Shown: piece after piece, positions 21,009-29,611 of the stretch
How the letters are laid out: each line of letters starts with the position of its first letter
How positions within the stretch are numbered: the first letter of the stretch is position 1
From: Asticcacaulis sp. YBE204
Lineage (GTDB): Bacteria > Pseudomonadota > Alphaproteobacteria > Caulobacterales > Caulobacteraceae
Assembly: GCF_000495855.1 (NCBI RefSeq)
Contig: NZ_AWGF01000001.1
Coordinates: forward strand, 62,001 to 126,000
DNA: 64,000 bases
Direction: 5' to 3'
Program-made: the position numbers and the translations under genes
The notes under the pieces: generated by a model
The model's input: the letters and a program-made list of their open reading frames with translations, nothing else
What the model was told of the DNA's origin: nothing
Database searches by the model: none

Positions 21009-23879
21009 TCAATCCTTTCGGCACACCGGCACCAGCGGCTCGGTCTGTCCGTCTTTCTCCGGCAAGATGCTGAACCGCTGCATCCGCTCCGGCGTCAGAT
21101 ATTTGCGCGCCGTGGCCTGCAATTCCGCCGGGGTGATGGCGTCATATTGTTTCGCCACCCCGACCTCGTAATCCCAGCGTGGTGAGCCATACAGCCCCGG
21201 CAGGACGCGCAGCCATTCCTGATGCGTTTTGTAATTGTCATTGAGCCGCTCCGTCATGGGAATGCGCACCTTTTGCAGCTCATCGAAACCGACGGGACGC
21301 TCTCGCAGGTCGCGCGCTGTTTCCATCAGGATACGGATGAACAGTTCGTCCTTGTCCGGATTGATCTCGGCCTGCGCCGAAATATAGCCGTAGCCTCTGA
21401 ACATCATCGAGCCGTAACTGCCCGCCGAAGCCCCGTAACTGGCCCCTTGCCGTTCGCGCACCTCTTCGTTCAGGCGGTCGCTGAGAATGGCCGAGAGCAA
21501 CTCGATCCGCCGGGTTTCACGCACGTCGCTCAGGGCATCGGTCGTCGGAAACACCGCATAGGCCACGGCCTGATCGGCACGGCCTTCGTGGAACAGGCGA
21601 TAGCTGTGCGCCGTCACGGGCAAGGTCAGACGCTCGCCCCGGGCGGCCAGCACCGGTGCCGCCGGCACCTTCGGCAAGGTGGCAAAGGTCCGCTCCATCC
21701 ACGACAGGGCGGCGGTTTCGCTGAGGTCACCGACGATGGTCACCTCGATCGGCACATTGGTGACCGTGCGGCGAACCACGCCGATCACGTCGGCGGGTTT
21801 AAGGTCGCGCACCTCGTCGGCGGCGGGCAGGTCGTAGCGATGATCGCCGCAATTGAGTGTCGGCAACAGATAGTAGCCGAGCATATCGTCCGGCGTCGAC
21901 CTCAGACCCTTCACCATATAGGTCAGGTTGCCGCGCGTGTTCTCGAAGGCTTCGACGCGGTCGCCCGGATCGGTCAGCCACGCCATCATCAACTGCATCT
22001 GATAGGGAAAACCCGCCTTGTCGGTGTCGCCGGTCAGGTAGGCGGCATCCTCGTCCAGATCGTAACCCAGCCCATAGGCCTTGCCCCCCAGAGCCCGGCC
22101 GATCCCGTCGGCGCTCAGCTTGCCCAATCCCCACGGCAAGGGGTCGTAAACCCACGCCCGATACAACGGATCGGGGCCGTCGGGCGAAAACAGTCTTGTC
22201 CCGCCCTCGAAACGCACGGTGACCAGCACGCGGTTCTTTTCCAGCCCCGACGGCTTGAAATTGAGCGTCACGCCGTTGGGATAGGTATAGCGCGTAAAAC
22301 CAAGCGTCTTGACCACAGTCCTCGTCACGTGACGCACGGGCTTGCCGAAATCCGCATAGGGCCAGACGGTGGCCTGAACGTCGGTCACCGCCTCGACGCG
22401 TTCACCATTGGCCGCCGCGTAGGTCGCGGTCAGCGCCGCCTCGTCGAGGCTGTCGCGCTCCGGCCCCTGACGGCTGATCAAAGGCCCGTCACCGCCGAAC
22501 AGATAGGCGATCTGCGCATTGACCCCGGCCACCGTGAACGCCGGTTTCAGCTCGTTCCACAAGGCAATGAACTGCTCCGGCGACATATAGACGTCGTCGT
22601 GGTCGACATAGTCGAGCAGCCCCGACGCCAGATCGACATTGTTCGGCGTCTTGCGGCTTAGCAGATCGCGCTGATTGGCGGCTTCGAAGCGCACCAGCGC
22701 CTCGGCCAGTTCGGATTCGGTGACGCCGTGAGTACGGAATTGATTGATGCGGCGCACGACCTCGGTCAGGGCTTCGCGCGACTGACCGAATTTCGGCACC
22801 ACCGACACCATCGTCTGGTTGGCGGTCAGACGTTCATTGTCATAGCCCATCTGCGCCCCCAGATACGGCGATCCGGCCAGACGCCCACCTTCCGACAGGC
22901 GGTGATTGAAGATATCCACCGCCAGCGCTTTCAGAAGCCCCACCCGCCGTGTAGCCTTCGCATCGGGCGCGTCGATCCACGGCCGGAACCAGCTCAGCGA
23001 TATCTGTTCCGGCAGGCCTTTTTCCGCGTGGACGAAGGCGCGCAGGCCCTTAGTCTGATAGGCCCCCAGCTTCGGTGGCAGGGGGGCAGCGCCGACCGGC
23101 TGCCAGTCGTTGAACACGGTGGCGATCTTCTTTTCCATGGTGTCGAAGCTGAACTTTCCTACCACAATCAGGGTCGCCCGTTCGGGACGGTAGTAGGCTT
23201 GATAAAAGGTCAGCAAATCGTCGCGCGACGCCTTGGCGATGACCTCCGCCTTGCCGATGGGCCAGCGATCGGCATAGGTCAAACCGGCAAAAGCGGCGCG
23301 GTCCCAGGCCTGAGACGCTCGGCTGTCGGGCGTGGCGCGCTCGCGTTCTTCCGCCGCGATCACGCCGCGTTCGCGATCGATGGCCGCCGGATCGAAGGTC
23401 AGGTTCGAGGCCGTCTCGCGGAAGATGAACAGACCGGTCTGTACCAGCTTGTCGCTCCACCCCGGCAGGTCGAGGACATATTCCGTCGTCTCGAAATGCG
23501 TAAAGGCATTGGCGTCGGTCCCGTAATCAAACCCATTCTGCGCCAGAAGTCGCACCAGCTCCCCCTCTCCCAGCCCTTTTGAGCCCTTGAAGGCCATGTG
23601 CTCGACGAAATGCGCCAGCCCTTCCTGCCCGTCGCGTTCGTCGATCGAACCGCCGCGAATCCGAAAGCGCATGGAAATCCCCTGCGCCGGGGCACTCGAC
23701 CGGTAGAGGACATAGGTCATGCCATTGGCCAGACGCCCGAACCGCGCATCCGGATCGGGTTTGAGGTCGCTCTGTTCGTGCGGCCAGATGACCTGCCCGA
23801 AATCACGAGCTGATACGGCGTCGGCTACCGGCACCGTCAGCAGCACCACCGCCGCGATCGCCCTTATCAACTGGCGCAC
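21009..23879 (-). CDS. secreted M16-family zinc metalloprotease
   Basis: A 956-residue protease. The start is GTG 23879, supported by GAGGAGG just upstream. Residues 1-24 form a signal peptide (hydrophobic AAVVLLTVPVADAVSA), so it acts in the periplasm. The inverted zinc motif HxxEH is at 90-94 (HFVEH), with the third ligand expected near ATTEYVL. Length and two-lobed arrangement fit the PqqL/FusC type of M16 proteases. It is transcribed divergently from a TonB-dependent receptor, with 101 bp between. PqqL/FusC proteases also work with a TonB-dependent receptor, which suggests a shared role in importing and cutting a protein or peptide. Confidence 0.9.
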   Translation of the reverse strand: MRQLIRAIAAVVLLTVPVADAVSARDFGQVIWPHEQSDLKPDPDARFGRLANGMTYVLYRSSAPAQGISMRFRIRGGSIDERDGQEGLAHFVEHMAFKGSKGLGEGELVRLLAQNGFDYGTDANAFTHFETTEYVLDLPGWSDKLVQTGLFIFRETASNLTFDPAAIDRERGVIAAEERERATPDSRASQAWDRAAFAGLTYADRWPIGKAEVIAKASRDDLLTFYQAYYRPERATLIVVGKFSFDTMEKKIATVFNDWQPVGAAPLPPKLGAYQTKGLRAFVHAEKGLPEQISLSWFRPWIDAPDAKATRRVGLLKALAVDIFNHRLSEGGRLAGSPYLGAQMGYDNERLTANQTMVSVVPKFGQSREALTEVVRRINQFRTHGVTESELAEALVRFEAANQRDLLSRKTPNNVDLASGLLDYVDHDDVYMSPEQFIALWNELKPAFTVAGVNAQIAYLFGGDGPLISRQGPERDSLDEAALTATYAAANGERVEAVTDVQATVWPYADFGKPVRHVTRTVVKTLGFTRYTYPNGVTLNFKPSGLEKNRVLVTVRFEGGTRLFSPDGPDPLYRAWVYDPLPWGLGKLSADGIGRALGGKAYGLGYDLDEDAAYLTGDTDKAGFPYQMQLMMAWLTDPGDRVEAFENTRGNLTYMVKGLRSTPDDMLGYYLLPTLNCGDHRYDLPAADEVRDLKPADVIGVVRRTVTNVPIEVTIVGDLSETAALSWMERTFATLPKVPAAPVLAARGERLTLPVTAHSYRLFHEGRADQAVAYAVFPTTDALSDVRETRRIELLSAILSDRLNEEVRERQGASYGASAGSYGSMMFRGYGYISAQAEINPDKDELFIRILMETARDLRERPVGFDELQKVRIPMTERLNDNYKTHQEWLRVLPGLYGSPRWDYEVGVAKQYDAITPAELQATARKYLTPERMQRFSILPEKDGQTEPLVPVCRKD

Positions 23880-23980
23880 GCCGCCTCCTCTTTACGAAAT
23901 TTCATATTGAAGGCTAATCAAGCGGCGGAGGAAAGACAAGGGGACGTTGAACCTGTAATCTGCCCGTCCAAGGAGCCTGC

Positions 23981-26035
23981 ATGACGCGATTTCGCATGGA
24001 TATAGCCGCGCTTTACGTTGTCGGAGGGCTGACGGCGGGAGCCGCTTCGTCGCATGAGATCAGCGAGGTCATCGTCCGCGGGCGGCTGGAGCCCTATCGC
24101 GGCGATGCGGCTTTTTCCGCCATAACCGTGCAAAAGGCCGATATCGATGCTGCGGCGTCGCTCGATGAGGCACTGAAAACCGCCACGCAGGCCTCGCTGT
24201 TTCGCCGCTCGTCCAGCCTGACCGCCAATCCGACCGTGCAGGGCCTGTCGCTGCGGGCCATCGGGCCGTCCGGTGCCGGACGCGCGCTGGTCACCTTCAA
24301 CGGCGTACCGCAAAACGATCCGTTTGGCGGCTGGGTCATCTGGGCCGCCCTGCCGTCCGACGCCATCGACCGTGCCCGCGTGGTGCGCGGGGCGGGTGGC
24401 GGCGCCTATGGGGCGGGTGCCCTGACCGGCGTGGTCGATCTCGGCCTCGCACCGCCCATAGATACCTTTTCCGGACAGATCGATATCGGCGAGAGCGGCA
24501 ATCACGGCATCAGCCTGACGGCGGGGTACGGCGGCGCGATGCTTTACTACACGCAGGCCACCCGCTATGGCGACGCGGCGGTGCGCGACCCCCAGCGCGG
24601 GGCCGCCGATCAGGGCGTCTATGGCGAAGACCGGTCTCTTCTGGCCACCTGGGAGCGGCCTTTGGTGGCGGATAATCCATCTCTGGGCAATCTGACGTTT
24701 GTCGCCGGACACTATGAGAGCCGGCGCGATACGGGCCTCGACGGCGCAACCGCCCTGTCGAGCGGCAACCAGTTCGCCGTGTCCCTCACGCGCCGACCCG
24801 AAGCGTCGCGCAAAGGCTTCCGCCTTCAGGCCTGGTATCGCGACTCCGACCTCGCCAACCGTTCGGTTTCGGTGCTGACCGGACGCACCGGCACGGCGCT
24901 GGCCAACGATCAGATCGGCACGCCGGCGAAAGGCTATGGCGTCAACGCCGCCTTGCGTCATCAGGATGACGACCGCGAATGGGAAATCGGCGTCGATGCC
25001 CGCCTCAATCGCGGCGAGGCCCGCGAATATTTCCGTTACGTGTCGGGGGCCGCGACGCGTTACCGCGTAGCGGGCGGCGAGACGCGGCTGATCGGAGCCT
25101 ATGCGCAAGGTATGCAAGGTTTCGGGCCGTGGAGTCTGACCGGCGCGCTACGCGTCGACCGCTGGCAGGCGACCGACGCCTTCCGACAGGAACGCGACCT
25201 GCCCACCGGTCAGACCGTCCTCGACCTGCGGCCCGATAAGGCGGAAAAAACCGTCGTGTCGGCGCGGCTGGGCCTGACACGGCGGGTCAACGCGCAAAAC
25301 CAGTGGCGGATCGCGGCCTATAACGGCTTCCGCCCGCCGTCTCTGAACGAGCTTTACCGGCCTTTCCGCGTCGGCAACGATGTCACCGAAGCCAATAGCG
25401 CCCTGAAACCGGAAACCCTGAAAGGCATCGAGACGGGCTGGCGCTACAACGACGATTCCTACGGGATCGACGTCGGGCTGTTCTATAATGTCCTCAGCGA
25501 CCCGATCAGCAATATTACCATCGGTTTCGGTCCCGGCACCTTCCCCACGGCGGGTTTTATCCCGGCCGGTGGCGTCCTGCGTCAAAGACAAAATGCCGGT
25601 GAAATTCAGGCGACCGGTCTGGAGGTTTCCGCCGGTTGGATCGCCACCCTCAACCTGACCCTGAAGGCGTCGGCCACCCTGACCGATGCCCGGATGACCG
25701 GGGGCGATCCGACGCTGGAGGGCAAACGCCCGGCTCAGGCTACCGACTATATGGCGACCTTCGGCGCCACCTATCAATTCACGGGGGCCAACGATCTCAG
25801 TCTCGACTGGGTGTTTACCGGCGAAAGCTTCGAGGACGATCTGAACCGGCAACGCCTGCGTCCCGCCAGCAAGCTGCGGGTACGGTTCGATAAACTGGTA
25901 ACGGACCATTGGTCGGTGATCGTAACGCTGGATAATGCGCTCGATGCCGATATTCCCATCCAGCGCACTGCGGACAATATTATCAGCTACGACAACCGCC
26001 GCAGTCTGTGGCTGACGCTGAAATATATACCCTAA
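23981..26035 (+). CDS. TonB-dependent outer-membrane receptor
   Basis: A 684-residue outer-membrane transporter energised by TonB. After a signal-like N-terminus (hydrophobic AALYVVGGLTAGAASS) come the TonB box region (SEVIVRGRL), the plug domain with QGLSLRAIGPSG, TFNGVPQ and RVVRGAGGGAYGAGALTGVVDL, and then a long beta-barrel. In the barrel the repeating alternation ends with the aromatic-rich DNRRSLWLTLKYIP, close to the terminal Phe/Tyr strand of barrels. No siderophore genes are near. The partner M16 protease suggests a peptide or protein ligand. Its stop codon overlaps that of the converging GNAT gene. Confidence 0.92.
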   Translation: MTRFRMDIAALYVVGGLTAGAASSHEISEVIVRGRLEPYRGDAAFSAITVQKADIDAAASLDEALKTATQASLFRRSSSLTANPTVQGLSLRAIGPSGAGRALVTFNGVPQNDPFGGWVIWAALPSDAIDRARVVRGAGGGAYGAGALTGVVDLGLAPPIDTFSGQIDIGESGNHGISLTAGYGGAMLYYTQATRYGDAAVRDPQRGAADQGVYGEDRSLLATWERPLVADNPSLGNLTFVAGHYESRRDTGLDGATALSSGNQFAVSLTRRPEASRKGFRLQAWYRDSDLANRSVSVLTGRTGTALANDQIGTPAKGYGVNAALRHQDDDREWEIGVDARLNRGEAREYFRYVSGAATRYRVAGGETRLIGAYAQGMQGFGPWSLTGALRVDRWQATDAFRQERDLPTGQTVLDLRPDKAEKTVVSARLGLTRRVNAQNQWRIAAYNGFRPPSLNELYRPFRVGNDVTEANSALKPETLKGIETGWRYNDDSYGIDVGLFYNVLSDPISNITIGFGPGTFPTAGFIPAGGVLRQRQNAGEIQATGLEVSAGWIATLNLTLKASATLTDARMTGGDPTLEGKRPAQATDYMATFGATYQFTGANDLSLDWVFTGESFEDDLNRQRLRPASKLRVRFDKLVTDHWSVIVTLDNALDADIPIQRTADNIISYDNRRSLWLTLKYIP

Positions 26036-26304
26036 GCCAGCAATTCACGCCCGACCGGCGAGCGTTGCAACCACGCCGCCGCATAGCCGCAGATCGGACG
26101 GATCTTCTGCCCGTGCGCCTTGATAATCTCGACAAGCCCGCGCATCAACTCGCCGGCGGCACCCGATCCGCGCAGTTCCGGCGGCGCGTAAACATAGTCG
26201 ATAAAGACGACCTCGCCCTGCACATGATAGTCGGCATAGGCGACGAACCCTTCGCGGTTCAGTTCGAAGCGGTCGTTTTCCTTGTTGTCGGTGACTTCAG
26301 TCAT
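26032..26304 (-). CDS. small GNAT-like N-acetyltransferase (YidJ/COG2388 type)
   Basis: A 90-residue protein. ATG 26304 (MTEVTDNK) is preferred to a GTG one codon upstream. It has the compact GNAT core of COG2388 proteins: IDYVYAPPELRGSGAAGELMRGL includes the acetyl-CoA pyrophosphate loop R-G-x-G-x-A, followed by PICGYAAAWLQR. The substrate is unknown. The stop overlaps the TonB receptor stop by 4 bp, tail to tail. Confidence 0.85.
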   Translation of the reverse strand: MTEVTDNKENDRFELNREGFVAYADYHVQGEVVFIDYVYAPPELRGSGAAGELMRGLVEIIKAHGQKIRPICGYAAAWLQRSPVGRELLA

Positions 26305-26349
26305 CACACATCTCCCTTTTTCTCCATGTAGGACGATGTGTATAAAAAA

Positions 26350-26384
26350 ACAGGCGGTATTCGTAAAAAGCGAATACCGACTGT
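26350..26384 (-). terminator. terminator of the DUF4142 gene
   Basis: ACAG-CGGTATTCG pairs with CGAATACCG-CTGT (26350-26363 with 26371-26384, one mismatch). On the minus strand a TTTTTTT run follows. It lies 17 bp past the DUF4142 stop. Confidence 0.85.
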
Positions 26385-26401
26385 TCTAAAACCCGGATGG
26401 G

Positions 26402-27034
26402 CTATTTCGCCGCTTCGACCGCGCTGATCGCCTGTTCGGACGAATTGAGGGTCGGCAGCGACTGGGTGGCGAAGGTCTTCACCGCGGCGTCGGTCCCGGT
26501 GGCGGCATAGGCCTCGAACAGCTCCACCGCTTCGCTACGGTTGTGGGTGCTGACTTCCAGATAGCGGGCATCGAATTCGGCCCCCTTGGTCACGTCCAGT
26601 TCCGCAAGCGTGCGGCGTTGCTCATCGGTCCACACCTGCTGGAAGTTCATATCCGATTCCGACGACTGAACCGCGGAAATCATACCTTCACGCACCTTGG
26701 TGTGGGCATCGAGGCTTTGCTGCGCCAACACCTTTATCTTAGGGTCGATCGCCTTGTCGAGCGCCATCTGGCTCAGCGCGATTTCGAACTCGTTGGCCTG
26801 ATAGGCTTTTTCGACAAAGGCCTTGGGGCTCAGACCGGCAGCGTCGGTGGCGACCTCGGTGGCATCCGGCGCACTGGCGACCGGCGTTTCGGCGGGGGTT
26901 TCGGTGGGCGGCGCCGTCGGCGGCGTTTGTTCGGGGGGCAGTTTCTGCGCGGGAACGGTAGCTTCCTGCGCCAGGGCCGCCCCACTCATAAGGGCCATCA
27001 GGCTTAGGCTACAGGCGATTGTCTTGAGAGACAT
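26402..27034 (-). CDS. secreted DUF4142 protein
   Basis: A 210-residue protein from ATG 27034. The signal peptide (LSLMALMSGAALAQ) is followed by a Pro/Thr/Glu-rich linker (about 25-65) and then an all-helical domain containing KAFVEKAYQANEFEIALSQM and AHTKVREGM. This is the pattern of DUF4142, a ferritin-like helical bundle of unknown function found in the periplasm, often in stress-related genes. No clear metal site can be assigned by eye. It is a single gene with its own terminator. Confidence 0.85.
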   Translation of the reverse strand: MSLKTIACSLSLMALMSGAALAQEATVPAQKLPPEQTPPTAPPTETPAETPVASAPDATEVATDAAGLSPKAFVEKAYQANEFEIALSQMALDKAIDPKIKVLAQQSLDAHTKVREGMISAVQSSESDMNFQQVWTDEQRRTLAELDVTKGAEFDARYLEVSTHNRSEAVELFEAYAATGTDAAVKTFATQSLPTLNSSEQAISAVEAAK

Positions 27035-27207
27035 GGTCAATACTCGGTATGACGGTCGCGAACGACCCTGTGACCTTTAATGTGACTCCACGCTGATAAG
27101 TATGCGCCTCCGAAGCCAAGGTGCAAATATAAGAATGTTGTATATTTGCAACAGTGGCTTTTTTCGGGCGATTTTGCGGCAATACCGATCCGGGTCCAGT
27201 CTTCTGA

Positions 27208-27246
27208 CCATTAAAAAAGGCCCACCCTCAGGTGAGCCTTTTTTAA

Positions 27247-27249
<3 letters not shown>
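27208..27249 (-). terminator. terminator of tRNA-Ala, overlapping the tRNA 3' end
   Basis: CCATTAAAAAAGGC-CACC (27208-27226) pairs with GGTG-GCCTTTTTTAATGG (27231-27249). On the minus strand the loop is short and a T-run lies within the stem. The upstream arm includes the encoded CCA end of the tRNA (27247-27249). Confidence 0.85.
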
Positions 27250-27322
<73 letters not shown>

Positions 27323-27459
27323 ATCTTAAGGATGGTCCCGACACCGTTGCCGCCGTCGAGGTCGCGACTTCTAGGGCAAGGCATTTTGACTTGCAAGCCC
27401 TTTTTGTGAAGTTTTTGGAGTTTTTCACAGCCCCGTGAACGGAACATCGAGGTGACTAT

Positions 27460-27497
27460 AAAAAAAGCCACGAAGACAACGCTTCGCGGCTTTTTTT
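27460..27497 (-). terminator. terminator downstream of the FYDLN-acid gene
   Basis: AAAAAAAGCC-CGAAG (27460-27475) pairs with CTTCG-GGCTTTTTTT (27482-27497). On the minus strand it ends in a T-run. Between it and the gene (27498-27604) lie two further GC-rich hairpins around 27510-27560 and an AGGCGGAATGATT/AATCATTCCGCC-type dyad. Nothing coding is seen in 27323-27604. Confidence 0.8.
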
Positions 27498-27604
27498 ACT
27501 TTTAGTCCCTCACCGGGCGGTGGCTACGCCACCTTGGCCGCCGCCTCAATGGCGGCCTAAACGGAATGATCCTGATAAAAAATCATTCCGCCCTAAATAC
27601 CCGA

Positions 27605-28093
27605 TCAGATATCGTCTTCGTTGCCTTCACCCGGCAAACCGTCGATTTCTTCATCGAAAGCATCGTCGTCCTCGTCTTCGAGGAACGGCACGTCGTCGGC
27701 GTCGTCATCGACCAGATCGGCGTCTTCGATATCCATATCGACGGCGTCAGGGCTGCCGCCCACGCGCGCCGGGTCGGCCGGATCGAGGTCTTCGTCTTCG
27801 TCGATCAGGACCGGATCGTCGGCCACGACTTCGTCGATTTCCGGCGCGGTGATTTCAGGCTCGTCTTCGTCCTCGTCGTCACCGGCCTTGTCCTTGACCT
27901 GATCTTCCATCTCGTCCTGATCGTACTCGTCCTTCTCGATCGGACGGGCGCGGGTGCGGCGCGTGCGCAGCGCCTCTTCAGGGTCGAACTCGTTGGCGCA
28001 TTTCGGGCAGTGCGCCGGACGCTTGTTCAGGTCGTAGAACTTTGCCGTGCAGTTGGGGCAAATCTGTTTGGTGCCTAAGGCGGGATCAGCCAC
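27605..28093 (-). CDS. FYDLN-acid family protein (TIGR02300)
   Basis: A 162-residue protein starting with GTG 28093 (upstream GAGGA). The N-terminus has a zinc-ribbon-like CPNC...CPKC pair around the namesake KFYDLN stretch. The rest is extremely acidic (long Asp/Glu runs). The family is known from Alphaproteobacteria, typically beside aroA and cmk, and has no established function. The zinc-ribbon start suggests a nucleic-acid or protein partner. Here the family's usual neighbour aroA is missing and a small secreted-protein gene lies between this gene and cmk. Confidence 0.92.
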   Translation of the reverse strand: MADPALGTKQICPNCTAKFYDLNKRPAHCPKCANEFDPEEALRTRRTRARPIEKDEYDQDEMEDQVKDKAGDDEDEDEPEITAPEIDEVVADDPVLIDEDEDLDPADPARVGGSPDAVDMDIEDADLVDDDADDVPFLEDEDDDAFDEEIDGLPGEGNEDDI

Positions 28094-28298
28094 GGATCGT
28101 CCTCATCTAAAAATAACTCTGTGGTTGGCTCCCTTGCCACCAGATTGCCCGCCTGTCAAAACCCCTTTGACGAATAGGGATGAAATTTTCACCTCAGCCG
28201 CGCCGAGTGACGGTCCGTTCACCCCGTAAACGCCCTGTGGATACTTGACTCATACAGCGTTCGTGCAATCTTGATGGAAGACGAGGGGTCAAAACATC

Positions 28299-28730
28299 AT
28301 GTCCAGCCACACCGCCGCCTTAACGACGCTTCTTGCGACCTCCGTCCTGATTTCGCTGGCCGGGACCGCCGACGCCGCACCGTCCGTATCCTTCGAATCC
28401 GGGGGCAAAACCACCGTCATGGTGAGCTGCGACGCTGGCGAACTGCCGTTGGTCATGGCCGGAAAAACGACCGAGACCGCCAATGGCAAGGTCTTCGTCC
28501 ATCCCAACGGAGTGCGCATGTGCCGCCCCGAAACACCACAGCGCCTTCGCGCCGCCGTACCCGATAACGGTCAGATGACCGCCGACTGCCCCAGCGGTAG
28601 CACCCCGGTCGCCGTGAAGATGAAAAACGGCGGCGCCCATTATTACGCCCCGTCGATCTCCGTGAAAGGCGTTCTGCGCGCCCGTTACGAGGTCGAAAAG
28701 GGCTATGTTGCGGCGTGCTTGCCGCAATAG
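28299..28730 (+). CDS. small secreted protein of unknown function
   Basis: A 143-residue protein. Residues 1-27 look like a signal peptide (TTLLATSVLISLAGTADAA). The mature part of about 115 residues has four Cys (SCDAG, MCRPE, DCPSG, ACLPQ), enough for two disulfides, and ends at the last Cys plus three residues. No family recognised. It begins 205 bp after the divergent FYDLN gene and ends 38 bp before cmk, so it could be co-transcribed with cmk. The start ATG 28299 is the first in frame with the signal peptide. Confidence 0.65.
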   Translation: MSSHTAALTTLLATSVLISLAGTADAAPSVSFESGGKTTVMVSCDAGELPLVMAGKTTETANGKVFVHPNGVRMCRPETPQRLRAAVPDNGQMTADCPSGSTPVAVKMKNGGAHYYAPSISVKGVLRARYEVEKGYVAACLPQ

Positions 28731-28768
28731 GGCTTGCCGTCAGGCAATCCCACATTATAACGCGTAGC

Positions 28769-29413
28769 ATGACCCAGACACCGCTTATCATCGCCTTCGA
28801 TGGACCCGCCGCCTCCGGCAAGGGGACGCTGGCGACCGTTATCGCCAGAGACCACGGCCTGCCCGTCCTCGACACCGGTCTGATCTATCGCGCCGTCGGC
28901 GTTTTGCGTCAGCGTCAGGGCCTGACACTGCACGACGTCGACGCGCTCGCCGATCTGGCGCTCAAACTCGATCTTTCCGTTCTGGACGACCCAGCCCTGC
29001 GCGGACGCGAGGCCGGTGAATGGGCCTCTCAGGTCGCCGCCATCCCTCAGGTGCGCGCCGCGCTCAAGCAGTTTCAGGTCGATTTTGCCCATCAGCCGTC
29101 TGGCGCCGTCCTTGACGGACGCGATATCGGCACGGTTATCGCGCCGCACGCCCCGGTGAAGATCTTCGTCACCGCGGCCCCCGAAGTGCGCGCGAAGCGC
29201 CGCTGGTTGCAACTGGTCAAGGACACGCCGGACCTGACGTTCGAGGCCATTCTCGACGACATCCGTCTGCGCGACGAGCGCGATTCGTCGCGATCCTCGG
29301 CCCCGCTTGAAATGGCCAAAGATGCGGTCTTGCTTGATACCACCGATTTAGGTATAGAGGCGGCCATCGAGCTTGCGCGAAATATCGTGAAAGACCGCCG
29401 TGACGCTTTCTGA
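28769..29413 (+). CDS. cmk: cytidylate kinase
   Basis: Phosphorylates CMP and dCMP to the diphosphates. The start is ATG 28769 (MTQTPLIIAFDG), which gives 214 residues, the family length; the frame runs further upstream but without family likeness. The P-loop GPAASGKGT is at 12-20, with LDTGLIYRAVG, VLDGRDIGTVIAP (substrate binding) and the lid segment RDERDSSRSSAPL. It precedes rpsA by 198 bp, the common cmk-rpsA order. Confidence 0.97.
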   Translation: MTQTPLIIAFDGPAASGKGTLATVIARDHGLPVLDTGLIYRAVGVLRQRQGLTLHDVDALADLALKLDLSVLDDPALRGREAGEWASQVAAIPQVRAALKQFQVDFAHQPSGAVLDGRDIGTVIAPHAPVKIFVTAAPEVRAKRRWLQLVKDTPDLTFEAILDDIRLRDERDSSRSSAPLEMAKDAVLLDTTDLGIEAAIELARNIVKDRRDAF

Positions 29414-29611
29414 GCGTTAAATCTAACCGGCGCGCTTTACAGATCAGGGATCACGGTCTTCGCTTCACAGTCTGTACTGGCAGGACTCTGACTTTCAAAA
29501 CCCATCCCCCAAAGTCGCCTGTTACTGGCCGAAGTTTGCTTTGCGTCTGTCCCTGTCCGGACGCCGCCCTTCACACCGCCCGTTGCACGCGCCAACCGAA
29601 ACTGAGAATTT

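Noticed and set aside
21222-22661. 479-codon open frame opposite the M16 protease gene
   Set aside because: Complement-frame shadow; no start context and no domain.
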